Positions 1 through 6,268 of a DNA stretch of 6,772 nt are shown here, in pieces (positions within the stretch are counted from its first letter, which is position 1; each line of letters starts with the position of its first letter). The stretch spans positions 1 through 6,772 of the forward strand of contig JAOTZA010000176.1 of NCBI GenBank assembly GCA_029861655.1, written 5' to 3'. The notes under the pieces are model-generated. The model saw only the letters and a list, made by a program, of their open reading frames with translations, was not told the origin of the DNA and ran no database searches. Source of the stretch: Acidobacteriota bacterium (lineage in GTDB: Bacteria; Acidobacteriota; Thermoanaerobaculia; Multivoradales; JAHEKO01). Made by a program: the position numbers and the translations under genes.

Positions 1-1980
1 CGGGTCGACCATGACCTCCGCCATGGTGATCTCGATCGCTCCCTCGCCCCGCTCGGGGTCGGTGAAGCGGCGGATTCGTCGGCGGGGCAGATAGTCCTCG
101 GTGGAAAAGAACCATGTCGATTGACCGCGGCCGCCGCTGTAGACCACGTCGATCTTGTAGCACTCTTCGCCAGCAACCTCTTCTGTGCCCAGAAGATCCG
201 CCTTGTCAGCGTTCATCTCGTCATCGAAAGGGGCGGGGTGGACGAATTCGGCCATCCCCATCGTGGTCAGCGCCCGACCGCTCGAGCCGAGAACTCCGGG
301 ATCCATATCCTGGTAAGCCTTCTTGGTCTGATGATTGATGAGAAAGAAGAGCTCGCCGTTTCCTCCGCCGCTGATCTCGACCGGCTCGTCCGACCCTTCT
401 TCGCTGACCTTGACGCGAGCCCAGAATCTCTCGGGTGTTTGCCCGTTCCAGCCGGTCATGATTCCCTCGCCCTCGGCGGCGGAGACGAAAGTGGACGCGA
501 AGCCGCTGGGTTTGACGGTCGCCTTGTAGCGGACCGCTTGTACCGCCTTGGCTGCGGCGTCCACCTTCCGGAGGATGGCCAGGCCCTCGGAGATCTCGTC
601 GGCCGTGTCCATGGCCTCCATCGCTTCGGTGGCCTCCGCGGTGACGGCCGCGGCTTCAGCGGTCGCTTCTGCCGCCATTTTCTTGGCTTCCGTCAGCATC
701 GCCTCGGTTTCGGTGACTTCCTGGCCACGGCTCAGGTCGAGAGCCATGACGTTCACCTTGTCGCGTACGTACATGGTGTTACCGACGATCGTCGGCACGG
801 TCCAGGCCACGCGATCGAGCAACTCCACCTCGGAGTGGACCGTCAGATCCTCAGGTGTCGCGGTGGTCAGATAGAGCTTGCCGTCCTCGTCGAGAACGAC
901 TACGCGGCCGTCGGCATAGACGATGTTGGCCTTGCCGAAACCCCGCTTGCGCCACGGGATTTCCCCGGTCTTGACGTTGACCGCCGACATAAAGGCCGGT
1001 GAGCGCATGCCGCTCGAGCCGTACACATAGTCGCCGTCGCCGACGCTGGTCACGTGGTAGAACTGAATCTTTCGCGAAGACCAGACCTCCTCGACCTCGG
1101 TCGTGCCGTCTTCCTTGTTCGTCAGTTTGAGGCCGTGGGCGCCTGCTTGCGGTGACGACAGGAACAGGTACCGCCCATCGACCAGAATCGGCGGGTTGAT
1201 GTTCTGTTGGAATTGGTTCTCCTGCGGGTAACTCCACAGGAGCTCTCCGTTCGACGGGTCGAGGCTCACCAGTTCTTTGGCCATGAAGGTCACGAGCTGC
1301 TCCTGGCCGTCGACTTCGAGGATCTGTGGCGACGAGTAGCTGTTCTGAAAGTCCTGCGCGTGCCAGACAACCGAGCCGTCCTTTTTGTCAAAGGCGACGA
1401 CGCTCTTGCCCTCACCGCCGACCAGCGCGATCACGGTGTCGCCGTACTCGAGCGGGCTCGACGAATAGCCATGCGGCAGCAGGTTGCCGCCGAACTCCTC
1501 GCTCCAGAGGTCGCGCGACCAAACAATCGAGCCGTCGGTCTTGTCGAGGCAGTGCATGCGACCGGCCACCCCGATGGTGTAGAGCTGGTTTCCTACGAGA
1601 AGCGGCGTGGCGCGGGGACCGATGCCGAATTGGGTGACGTGATTCTCGTGAGGGTCGTGGTCGTACTTGGTCTCCCAGAGAGTTTCGCCGGTCGCGGCGT
1701 CGAGAGCCACCACCGACTCCTCTTCGCCGTCGCGGTACATGGTGTAGAGACGACCCGCCTCTACCAGGATGGCGGAGTAGCCGTCTCCCAGCTCGCGTGT
1801 CCAGAGGTTCTTGGGACCGGCTGCGGGCCATTCCTGGGCGATCCCTTCGGCCGGCGCTTTGAAGTCCCGTCCGGGGCCGCCCCAGCGGGTCCACTTGTCT
1901 TTTGATTTCTCGTCCGCGCCTGCGGCGGCGGGGAGGGTGAGCGCCAGGGCCAGAAGGGCGGCAACACCATTTCTTTTCAT
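1..1980 (-). CDS. Exported PQQ-like beta-propeller protein with C-terminal LolA-like domain (partial, 3' end outside window)
   Basis: The frame is open from ATG at 1980 to the left edge: 660 codons and no stop, so the C-terminus is missing. Residues 1-22 form a signal peptide (MKR, then a Leu/Ala-rich core, likely cleavage near Ala-Gly-Ala/Asp), so the protein is probably periplasmic or surface-exposed. Residues about 30-415 carry PQQ-like propeller repeats of the form xxLDxxxGxxxW, seen near 89-102, 142-154, 194-206, 237-249 and 332-343. Residues about 420-480 are an Ala/Glu/Met/Thr-rich, probably helical linker. Residues about 480-660 resemble LolA/DUF2092-type domains: a VRYKATV strand opening, then a GTEEVAGEECYKIDVVY strand pair and a WFFSTEDYLPRRR segment (600-635). 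An AGGAAGG ribosome site at 1989-1995, 8 bases away, supports the start. The propeller is probably a binding or scaffold platform; whether it binds PQQ or is an enzyme cannot be told. The propeller call is firm, the C-terminal domain moderate. Confidence 0.9.
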   Translation of the reverse strand, partial: MKRNGVAALLALALTLPAAAGADEKSKDKWTRWGGPGRDFKAPAEGIAQEWPAAGPKNLWTRELGDGYSAILVEAGRLYTMYRDGEEESVVALDAATGETLWETKYDHDPHENHVTQFGIGPRATPLLVGNQLYTIGVAGRMHCLDKTDGSIVWSRDLWSEEFGGNLLPHGYSSSPLEYGDTVIALVGGEGKSVVAFDKKDGSVVWHAQDFQNSYSSPQILEVDGQEQLVTFMAKELVSLDPSNGELLWSYPQENQFQQNINPPILVDGRYLFLSSPQAGAHGLKLTNKEDGTTEVEEVWSSRKIQFYHVTSVGDGDYVYGSSGMRSPAFMSAVNVKTGEIPWRKRGFGKANIVYADGRVVVLDEDGKLYLTTATPEDLTVHSEVELLDRVAWTVPTIVGNTMYVRDKVNVMALDLSRGQEVTETEAMLTEAKKMAAEATAEAAAVTAEATEAMEAMDTADEISEGLAILRKVDAAAKAVQAVRYKATVKPSGFASTFVSAAEGEGIMTGWNGQTPERFWARVKVSEEGSDEPVEISGGGNGELFFLINHQTKKAYQDMDPGVLGSSGRALTTMGMAEFVHPAPFDDEMNADKADLLGTEEVAGEECYKIDVVYSGGRGQSTWFFSTEDYLPRRRIRRFTDPERGEGAIEITMAEVMVDP

Positions 1981-1988
1981 CAGCGTTT

Positions 1989-1995
1989 CCTTCCT
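1989..1995 (-). promoter_or_regulatory. Ribosome binding site of the propeller/LolA-like gene
   Basis: Read on the minus strand this is AGGAAGG, 8 bases before the ATG at 1980. It decides the start and places the signal peptide directly at the N-terminus. Confidence 0.75.
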
Positions 1996-2137
1996 CTTTG
2001 TGTTCTTGCACGGGCGCGGAGGCGTCCGCGTTTCCGAAAAGCAGCCGGTAGCTTCTCACAGGTACGCAGGAGCGTCCTCGAAGTTGCCTTTTCCGGCATC
2101 CGCATGGCGAAGCGGAGAACCTCGAGCGGTGGCGGGC

Positions 2138-2154
2138 TTTGAGGTAAACTCAAA
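2138..2154. repeat. Inverted repeat TTTGAG-N5-CTCAAA, possible operator
   Basis: Two perfect 6-base arms flank a 5-base spacer, in an AT-richer patch of otherwise GC-rich DNA and upstream of the 158-residue gene. It overlaps a possible weak -10 element (TAAACT). The shape suits a dimeric regulator site; the regulator is unknown and a chance match is possible. Confidence 0.35.
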
Positions 2155-2194
2155 TGACTTCTTGCCCTTTCGCGGGCGTTTCGTCCATCCAAGA

Positions 2195-2201
2195 AGGGAG
2201 G
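2195..2201 (+). promoter_or_regulatory. Ribosome binding site of the 158-residue hypothetical gene
   Basis: AGGGAGG lies 5 bases before the ATG at 2207. The reading frame stays open back to 1811, so this site is what picks 2207 over earlier in-frame starts. Confidence 0.8.
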
Positions 2202-2206
2202 CCGCA

Positions 2207-2683
2207 ATGCGCGAAACGCTGTCCCTCAAGCACAGAGTTCTCAAATCGCTCCATCGATTGGGGATCTCCGGTGTCCGGGAGACGCTCCTCGATGAGCTTC
2301 CGAAGCACGGCGCGACTTGGCTCGAACTCGTCGGGGAGATTCTGTCCGATCTCGAGGACGAGGATCGCGAGCCGGTTGTGAACCAACTCGTCGAACCGGG
2401 TTTCATCGAGCGTCATCCCCAGCGCCGCAAGCTAATCGAGTGGGTAGAGGCTCTGATGACCGATGGAGTGGGAGACGAGCGTCGCACGGCGATTTCGTTT
2501 GTGATCGACAACCTCAGTCTCTTCCCGACGACCTCGGATGCCTTCCAGATGAGGATCATCGGTCTTCAGACGTCGCCCGACCCGGAAATGGCAATGGCGG
2601 CCGACGAAGTGCTCGACAAACTGGGGATCGACATGCGCGATCCGACCCTTCTCGCAGGCCGTCACGACGTGGACGACCTCTAG
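2207..2683 (+). CDS. Hypothetical protein, 158 residues, predicted all-helical
   Basis: I do not recognise this protein. It has no signal peptide and no membrane segment, so it should be cytoplasmic. It is rich in acidic residues and reads as a series of amphipathic helices: about 5-18, 22-32, 37-50, 54-64, 73-85, 90-104, 111-120 and 126-139. The segment with ERRTAISFVIDNLS (91-104) followed by a second helix ending DEVLDKLGI (133-141) is loosely like HEAT-type helical pairs, but no repeat is clear. The tail (142-158) is polar and probably disordered. The start is fixed by a good ribosome site and GC-rich third codon positions favour a real gene. It stands alone on the plus strand, divergent from the propeller gene and convergent with PilZ, with 61 bases between the two stop codons. 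No catalytic motif is visible. Confidence 0.8.
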   Translation: MRETLSLKHRVLKSLHRLGISGVRETLLDELPKHGATWLELVGEILSDLEDEDREPVVNQLVEPGFIERHPQRRKLIEWVEALMTDGVGDERRTAISFVIDNLSLFPTTSDAFQMRIIGLQTSPDPEMAMAADEVLDKLGIDMRDPTLLAGRHDVDDL

Positions 2684-2744
2684 AACGCGACCGTTACCAC
2701 GGGCTGCTGGTTCGGGCTGCTACGCCGCCGCGAAGCGGGTGGGT

Positions 2745-3059
2745 TCAGTGGCCCAGGAATCTAACGCCGAGCCGGTATATCGGCCGCACGTTCCCCTCGG
2801 CCGTCTTCTCGGTTCCCGCCAGCCGGCACCACAGAACCCGGCACGGCACCCGAGCGCTATAGCCCACCTCGCCGAGCGTGATCACACAATCGCGACCGAT
2901 CGGCAGACACTCGCTGGTCTCGGCCCTGAGCCCGCGTGGGCTTACGTCGAGCACGGTGCCAACGCAGGGGGCCAACAATCGCACATGGTCGACCTGGGTG
3001 CGGGAGAAACCGCGGCGCTCTCGTTTCTGCCGGGACGAGGTGGGAGCTTTTGGTTTCAT
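2745..3059 (-). CDS. PilZ domain protein (likely c-di-GMP binding)
   Basis: A 104-residue, single-domain PilZ protein. Both c-di-GMP-binding motifs are present: RxxxR as R16-GFS-R20, and DxSxxG as D38-V-S40-PR-G43. Only 17 residues separate R20 from D38, a little shorter than usual. The C-terminal half has the expected barrel strands, including ARVPCRVLWCRL and the closing YRLGVRFLG. There is no signal peptide, so it should act in the cytoplasm as a c-di-GMP receptor, typically affecting exopolysaccharide, motility or transcription. I chose ATG at 3059: GGAG lies 4 bases upstream, and the in-frame extension to ATG 3143 has AT-rich third positions and no ribosome site. It lies downstream of the deacetylase on the same strand, 135 bases away with a possible terminator between, so it may have its own promoter. 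Confidence 0.85.
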   Translation of the reverse strand: MKPKAPTSSRQKRERRGFSRTQVDHVRLLAPCVGTVLDVSPRGLRAETSECLPIGRDCVITLGEVGYSARVPCRVLWCRLAGTEKTAEGNVRPIYRLGVRFLGH

Positions 3060-3150
3060 TCCACTCCGCGAAGCTGCAAGAGTAGCGTATCGAAGCGTCT
3101 CGTGCGGGCTAACGACCGGTCTGGCACTGGTGGCTGAGATCATGGATTGC

Positions 3151-3178
3151 GAAAAACCGTCGCGGGATCGTTGCGATC
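3151..3178 (-). terminator. Possible weak intrinsic terminator after the deacetylase gene
   Basis: Read on the minus strand, GATCG-CAA-CGATC (3178-3166) is followed by a small CCG-CGA-CGG hairpin (3165-3157) and then TTTTT (3156-3152). It starts 16 bases after the deacetylase stop. The stems are short, so termination may be partial; it would separate the fhs-deacetylase operon from PilZ. Confidence 0.35.
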
Positions 3179-3194
3179 ACTTGCTCACGCACCC

Positions 3195-3971
3195 CTACTG
3201 TTCGTCCGATGTGCGGAGGACTCGCTTGTGCCAGGCGGACAGCCAATAGTAATAGCCGTAGAGCTTGCGCGCGAACCGACGCTCGCTGTCGTCCGGAAAG
3301 ACCATCATCCTCGGCAGAGCCCAAAGGCTTTGTGTCGGCGGTTCGCCGGCGTAGGCGGCTCGGTAGCCCGCCGCCCGGGCGGCTTGCCTGGCGGCTGGAT
3401 CGTGATGAGCGTAGGGATAGCAGAAATCCAAGATCTCTCGCCCGAGAAGATCCTCCAAGAGCCGTTTGGACTCGGTGGCTTCCCGCGCGGCCTCGGCAGC
3501 CGAGATCTTTGTCAGGTCGGCATGGGTCAGCGAGTGCGAGCCGACACCGTGACCGGCATTGACCCAGGCCGTGAGCCCCGCCCCGTCGACGATAGATCCG
3601 CTTACCGGCCGATGGGCTTGCGAGCCGCCGTAGGACGGCTCAAGCCGCGCTTCGCGACCCAGAAGGCCCGATGGAACAAAGACCGTGGCTCGTTGTCCGG
3701 CGGCGGCCAGCAGGGGCGCGGCAGTCCGGAGTGTTTCGTCGAAGCCGTCGTCGATGGTCAGGAGCACCGAGCGCCGCGGAAAACGACGCGACCGAAACGC
3801 GTCGTGGGCCTCGTCGAGCGACAGGGTCCGAAACCCGCGGGCATTGATCCAGTCCAGATGGCGCGCGAAGGTCGGGGGCGTCACCGTCAGCGACGGGTCG
3901 GCCTGGCCGACTTCGCCGATTCGGTGATACATCAAGACCGGCAACACTCTACGAGGCAGCAGGCCGATCAT
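3195..3971 (-). CDS. Polysaccharide deacetylase family protein (CE4/NodB domain)
   Basis: A 258-residue metal-dependent N-deacylase of carbohydrate esterase family 4. The N-terminus has the family's opening strand PVLMYHRIG (11-19). Motif 1 is LTIDDG (71-76), with D74 the likely catalytic base and D75 a metal ligand. Motif 2 is H146-SLT-H150, giving the two metal histidines. CYPYA (184-188) fits motif 3, and LPRMMVF (219-225) is a late conserved strand. The essential residues are present, so the enzyme looks active. There is no signal peptide, which suggests a cytoplasmic or membrane-associated substrate such as a lipid-linked or nucleotide sugar rather than exported polymer. The basic, aromatic C-terminal tail (about 232-252) could touch the membrane. 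The start lies 3 bases after the fhs stop, so the two are almost certainly cotranscribed and probably translationally coupled. The exact substrate cannot be read from sequence. Confidence 0.92.
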   Translation of the reverse strand: MIGLLPRRVLPVLMYHRIGEVGQADPSLTVTPPTFARHLDWINARGFRTLSLDEAHDAFRSRRFPRRSVLLTIDDGFDETLRTAAPLLAAAGQRATVFVPSGLLGREARLEPSYGGSQAHRPVSGSIVDGAGLTAWVNAGHGVGSHSLTHADLTKISAAEAAREATESKRLLEDLLGREILDFCYPYAHHDPAARQAARAAGYRAAYAGEPPTQSLWALPRMMVFPDDSERRFARKLYGYYYWLSAWHKRVLRTSDEQ

Positions 3972-3974
3972 CTT

Positions 3975-5624
3975 CTATGCCCCCATCAGCCCCTTGATCT
4001 CGCCGTCCACCAGATCCATCTTTGTGGCCTGCGGAATCAGCGGTAACCCCGGCATGCGCATGATGTCGCCCAAGAGCGGCACTACAAAGCCGGCACCTGC
4101 CGAAATAACGAAGTCACGGACAGTGATCTCGAAATCCTCCGGACGACCGGCACGTCGCGGGTCGTCCGTCAGCGATGCGGGTGTCTTGGCGACACACAGC
4201 GGGAGCTTGTTGTAGCCAAGTTCACGGATCCGCTTCAGCGTCGTCTTGGCCTGCTTTGTATAGGTCACCGTAGCGGCACCGTACATCTTGCCGGCGATTT
4301 TGCGCAGCTTGTCGGCGATCGGCTCTTCCCAGTCGTAGAGCGGGTGAAAAGGGCTGGACTCGACCTCGCCGTGCTCGACCAGGGTCTGAGCAAGTTCGCG
4401 GGCACCGTCGCCCCCGGCGCCGAAGTGATCGGAGACCGCGAAAGGCGCTTTGACTCCCTCGCAAGCCTTGCGGACGACGGCGATCTCTTCGTCGGTGTCA
4501 CTCTCGAACTTGTTGAGTGCCACCACCGGCAGCTCGCCAAAGGTACGGATGCTCTCGATGTGCTTGTGGAGGTTGCCCAGTCCGCGTTCGACGGCTTCCG
4601 GATCGGGTTTATCGAGATCCTTCTTCTTTACACCGCCGTGCCGTTTGAGCGCTCGGATGGTTGCGACCAGTACAACGGCCGCGGTGTCGAGTCCCGCGGA
4701 GACGCACTTGATGTCGAAGAATTTCTCAGCTCCGAGATCAAACCCAAAACCCGCTTCGGTTATCACCCAGTCGGCGTGCGCCAGCGCCATCTTGGTAGCG
4801 ATCACCGAATTGCAGCCGTGCGCGATGTTCGCGAAGGGTCCGCCATGGATAAACGCCGGCACACCCTCGCAGGTCTGTACCAGGTTGGGGAGCAGAGCGT
4901 CTTTGAGCAGCACGGTCATGGCCCCGACGGCACCCAGCTCTTTGGCGGTGACGGACTCGTCCCGGTAGGTGAAAGCGACGAGGAGACGCTCGAGACGTGC
5001 TCTCAGATCGTCTGCATCGTCGGCGAGACAGAGTGTGGCCATCACCTCCGAAGCCGCGGTGATGTCGAAGCCGGTCTCGCGGGGCACGCCCTGGAGCTTG
5101 CCCCCGAGGCCGATCACGGTGTGGCGGAGCGCTCGGTCGTTCAGGTCCATGACCCGTCGCCAGATCACCCGCCGCGGGTCGAGGCGCGGTTTCTGCCCGT
5201 GGTAGATGTGATTGTCGAGCATCGAAGCTAGGAGGTTGTTGGCGCTGGTGATGGCGTGAAAATCGCCGGTGAAGTGCATGTTGATGTCGGCGGTGGGTAC
5301 CACGATCGACTTACCACCACCGGTTGCTCCGCCTTTCATCCCGAAGATCGGGCCCAAAGAGGGCTCGCGAAGCGCCAGACAGACGTTCTGACCGATCTTG
5401 GCGAGGCCCTGTGCCAGACCGATCGATGTCGTGGTCTTTCCTTCGCCGGCGCTCGTCGGAGTAATTGCCGATACGAGGACCAGACGCCCCTTGGGCCGGC
5501 CGTTGTCTCGAGCCGCCAGTTTGACCTTGGCTTTGTCGTCGCCGTAGAGAAGAAGGTGGCCGCGGTCGATGCCGAGGTCTTTGGCCACGTCGAGAATCGG
5601 GCGGGGCGCGGATGTCGAGCTCAT
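3975..5624 (-). CDS. fhs: Formate--tetrahydrofolate ligase (10-formyl-THF synthetase)
   Basis: Catalyses ATP + formate + THF to 10-formyl-THF + ADP + phosphate in the cytoplasm, feeding one-carbon units into purines, fMet-tRNA and the methyl branch of folate metabolism. At 549 residues it is close to the family's usual 555-560. Visible motifs are the ATP loop TPTSAGEGKTTT (55-66), REPSLGPIFGMKGGATGGG (86-104), the INMHFTGDFHAI stretch (114-125), GGPFANIAHGCNS (261-273), VATIRALK (320-327), and GDIMRMPGLP (519-528). The start at 5624 has GGAG 5 bases upstream and matches the family N-terminus; the frame runs on to a GTG at 5825, but those 67 residues look non-coding. Oddities: the pterin-stacking Trp of characterised enzymes is Phe401 here, and the usual Tyr after GGG is Lys105. 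It is the first gene of a tight operon with the deacetylase. Confidence 0.97.
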   Translation of the reverse strand: MSSTSAPRPILDVAKDLGIDRGHLLLYGDDKAKVKLAARDNGRPKGRLVLVSAITPTSAGEGKTTTSIGLAQGLAKIGQNVCLALREPSLGPIFGMKGGATGGGKSIVVPTADINMHFTGDFHAITSANNLLASMLDNHIYHGQKPRLDPRRVIWRRVMDLNDRALRHTVIGLGGKLQGVPRETGFDITAASEVMATLCLADDADDLRARLERLLVAFTYRDESVTAKELGAVGAMTVLLKDALLPNLVQTCEGVPAFIHGGPFANIAHGCNSVIATKMALAHADWVITEAGFGFDLGAEKFFDIKCVSAGLDTAAVVLVATIRALKRHGGVKKKDLDKPDPEAVERGLGNLHKHIESIRTFGELPVVALNKFESDTDEEIAVVRKACEGVKAPFAVSDHFGAGGDGARELAQTLVEHGEVESSPFHPLYDWEEPIADKLRKIAGKMYGAATVTYTKQAKTTLKRIRELGYNKLPLCVAKTPASLTDDPRRAGRPEDFEITVRDFVISAGAGFVVPLLGDIMRMPGLPLIPQATKMDLVDGEIKGLMGA

Positions 5625-5629
5625 TGTGT

Positions 5630-5633
5630 CTCC
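5630..5633 (-). promoter_or_regulatory. Ribosome binding site of fhs
   Basis: GGAG on the minus strand, 5 bases before the ATG at 5624. It supports this start over the in-frame GTG at 5825. Confidence 0.6.
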
Positions 5634-5861
5634 AGGAAGGGGGCAGTTGGGCTTGCAAGCGGATGCTACCCGATCGGAGGTCGTGCGAGCCGCTTCGGTC
5701 CGGCCGGAAACGGCGCCCGAAGAGAGATCTGTGATTCTGTCGGCGGCTCGGTCCGCTCCGAGGGCCAGCTCATGGCCCGCATCCGTCGGCTGGACTAGCT
5801 TGCGCACTGTTGCCAGCCCGACCACGCGGGGCCTCCCGATCTACTCGCACCTTCGGAAATC

Positions 5862-5896
5862 GGGCGAGCACCCTCTTTCCGATTCGGTGCTCGCTC
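5862..5896. repeat. Hairpin GCGAGCACC-N13-GGTGCTCGC
   Basis: Perfect 9-base arms at 5864-5872 and 5886-5894, extendable by a G-U and a G-C pair to 5862-5896 when read as plus-strand RNA. ATCGG at 5859-5863 could instead pair with CCGAT at 5836-5840 or at 5879-5883, so alternative folds exist. No T-run follows, so it is not an intrinsic terminator. Confidence 0.5.
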
Positions 5897-5911
5897 AGCG
5901 GGCTATTCGCC

Positions 5912-5946
5912 GGTCTCGGCTTGGACCAAGTCCGCCGACTGAGACC
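5912..5946. repeat. Nested 13-base-pair imperfect hairpin
   Basis: Three stacked stems nest within 35 bases: GGTCTC/GAGACC (5912-5917 with 5941-5946), GGC/GCC (5918-5920 with 5934-5936) and GGAC/GTCC (5923-5926 with 5930-5933), with a 2-base bulge on one side, a 4-base bulge on the other and a CAA loop. The fold can form in RNA from either strand. Confidence 0.5.
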
Positions 5947-6067
5947 AAACGAGCGCCACTGGCCAGTCGACACCGTTGCGGTCCAGCCAAAGGCTCCACC
6001 GGGGGCGTTTGACCGAGCGCAGGGCAAGAAGCCTTGGAGGCCACACCAGTCCGGCGCGAGGGAAACC

Positions 6068-6081
6068 GAGGCGCGCGCCTC
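6068..6081. repeat. 14-base perfect palindrome GAGGCGCGCGCCTC
   Basis: The sequence equals its own reverse complement over 14 bases with no spacer, which suits a DNA-binding dimer better than an RNA hairpin. It lies about 150 bases upstream of the TATAAT box at 6231. High GC makes such palindromes more likely by chance. Confidence 0.5.
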
Positions 6082-6090
6082 TAGGTAGCA

Positions 6091-6129
6091 GGAGTCTGAG
6101 TAGCGTGCGCCGTGCCCTGCGGAGACTCC
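6091..6129. repeat. Inverted repeat GGAGTCT-N25-AGACTCC
   Basis: Perfect 7-base arms (6091-6097 and 6123-6129) around a 25-base loop, shortly after the 14-base palindrome. There is no T-run on either side. Role unknown. Confidence 0.4.
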
Positions 6130-6230
6130 GGCCGGGTCGTCGCCGCTCCCGCTGGTCCAGCCGGGCATTCGAGCGGGTTGCGCGAGCCGGCCGTGGAGAC
6201 CTGGACCGCGCGGTGGCTAGAGTCGGGGTC

Positions 6231-6236
6231 TATAAT
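6231..6236 (+). promoter_or_regulatory. -10 element (TATAAT) of the right-hand propeller gene
   Basis: A perfect TATAAT in GC-rich DNA, 37 bases upstream of the ATG at 6274, predicting a leader of about 30 bases. No good -35 is seen: the sequence 17 bases upstream (6208-6213) is GCGCGG, so an activator or a different sigma preference may compensate. Confidence 0.6.
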
Positions 6237-6261
6237 CTGTCGGTCTCGTCCGATTCAGCAC

Positions 6262-6268
6262 AAGGAGG
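6262..6268 (+). promoter_or_regulatory. Strong Shine-Dalgarno AAGGAGG
   Basis: AAGGAGG lies 5 bases before the ATG at 6274. It is the best ribosome site in the window and fixes the start of the right-hand gene. Confidence 0.85.

Larger units (their letters stand above)
1981..2206. promoter_or_regulatory. Divergent intergenic region with two inverted repeats
   Basis: This 226-base spacer lies between two genes that start outward, so it should hold both promoters. I found no convincing -35/-10 pair for either side. Two inverted repeats stand out: CGCGGA-ggcg-TCCGCG at 2015-2030, which would be a tight hairpin in the leader of the minus-strand gene, and TTTGAG-gtaaa-CTCAAA at 2138-2154, 52 bases before the plus-strand ATG. 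The sequence TAAACT (2145-2150) inside the second repeat could be a weak -10 element, but its -35 partner (TCGAGC, 2122-2127) is poor. Short open frames across this spacer on both strands lack ribosome sites and are not called. Confidence 0.5.

Noticed and set aside
121..1905. Long plus-strand open frames (121-1002 and 1207-1905)
   Set aside because: They lie antisense to the propeller gene, lack ribosome sites and have no recognisable motifs; high GC keeps the opposite strand open.
2684..2744. Bidirectional terminator between the convergent genes (CCGC-GAA-GCGG at 2728-2738)
   Set aside because: Only a 4-base-pair stem with no T-run on either side.
3060..3143. Longer PilZ start at ATG 3143
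   Set aside because: No ribosome site, AT-rich third codon positions in the extension, and it would begin just after the T-run of a possible terminator.
3147..4046. 299-codon plus-strand open frame
   Set aside because: It is the shadow of the CE4 deacetylase, whose metal and catalytic motifs are clear on the minus strand.
4344..5798. Plus-strand open frames of 295 and 180 codons opposite fhs
   Set aside because: Antisense to a conserved fhs reading frame; no ribosome site and no motifs.
5625..5825. N-terminal extension of fhs to GTG at 5825
   Set aside because: The added 67 residues do not look like the family, while ATG 5624 has GGAG at 5 bases and gives the expected N-terminus and length.
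5770..6168. 132-codon minus-strand open frame in the spacer
   Set aside because: No ribosome site, no motif, mixed composition, and it contains the inverted repeats; more likely non-coding.
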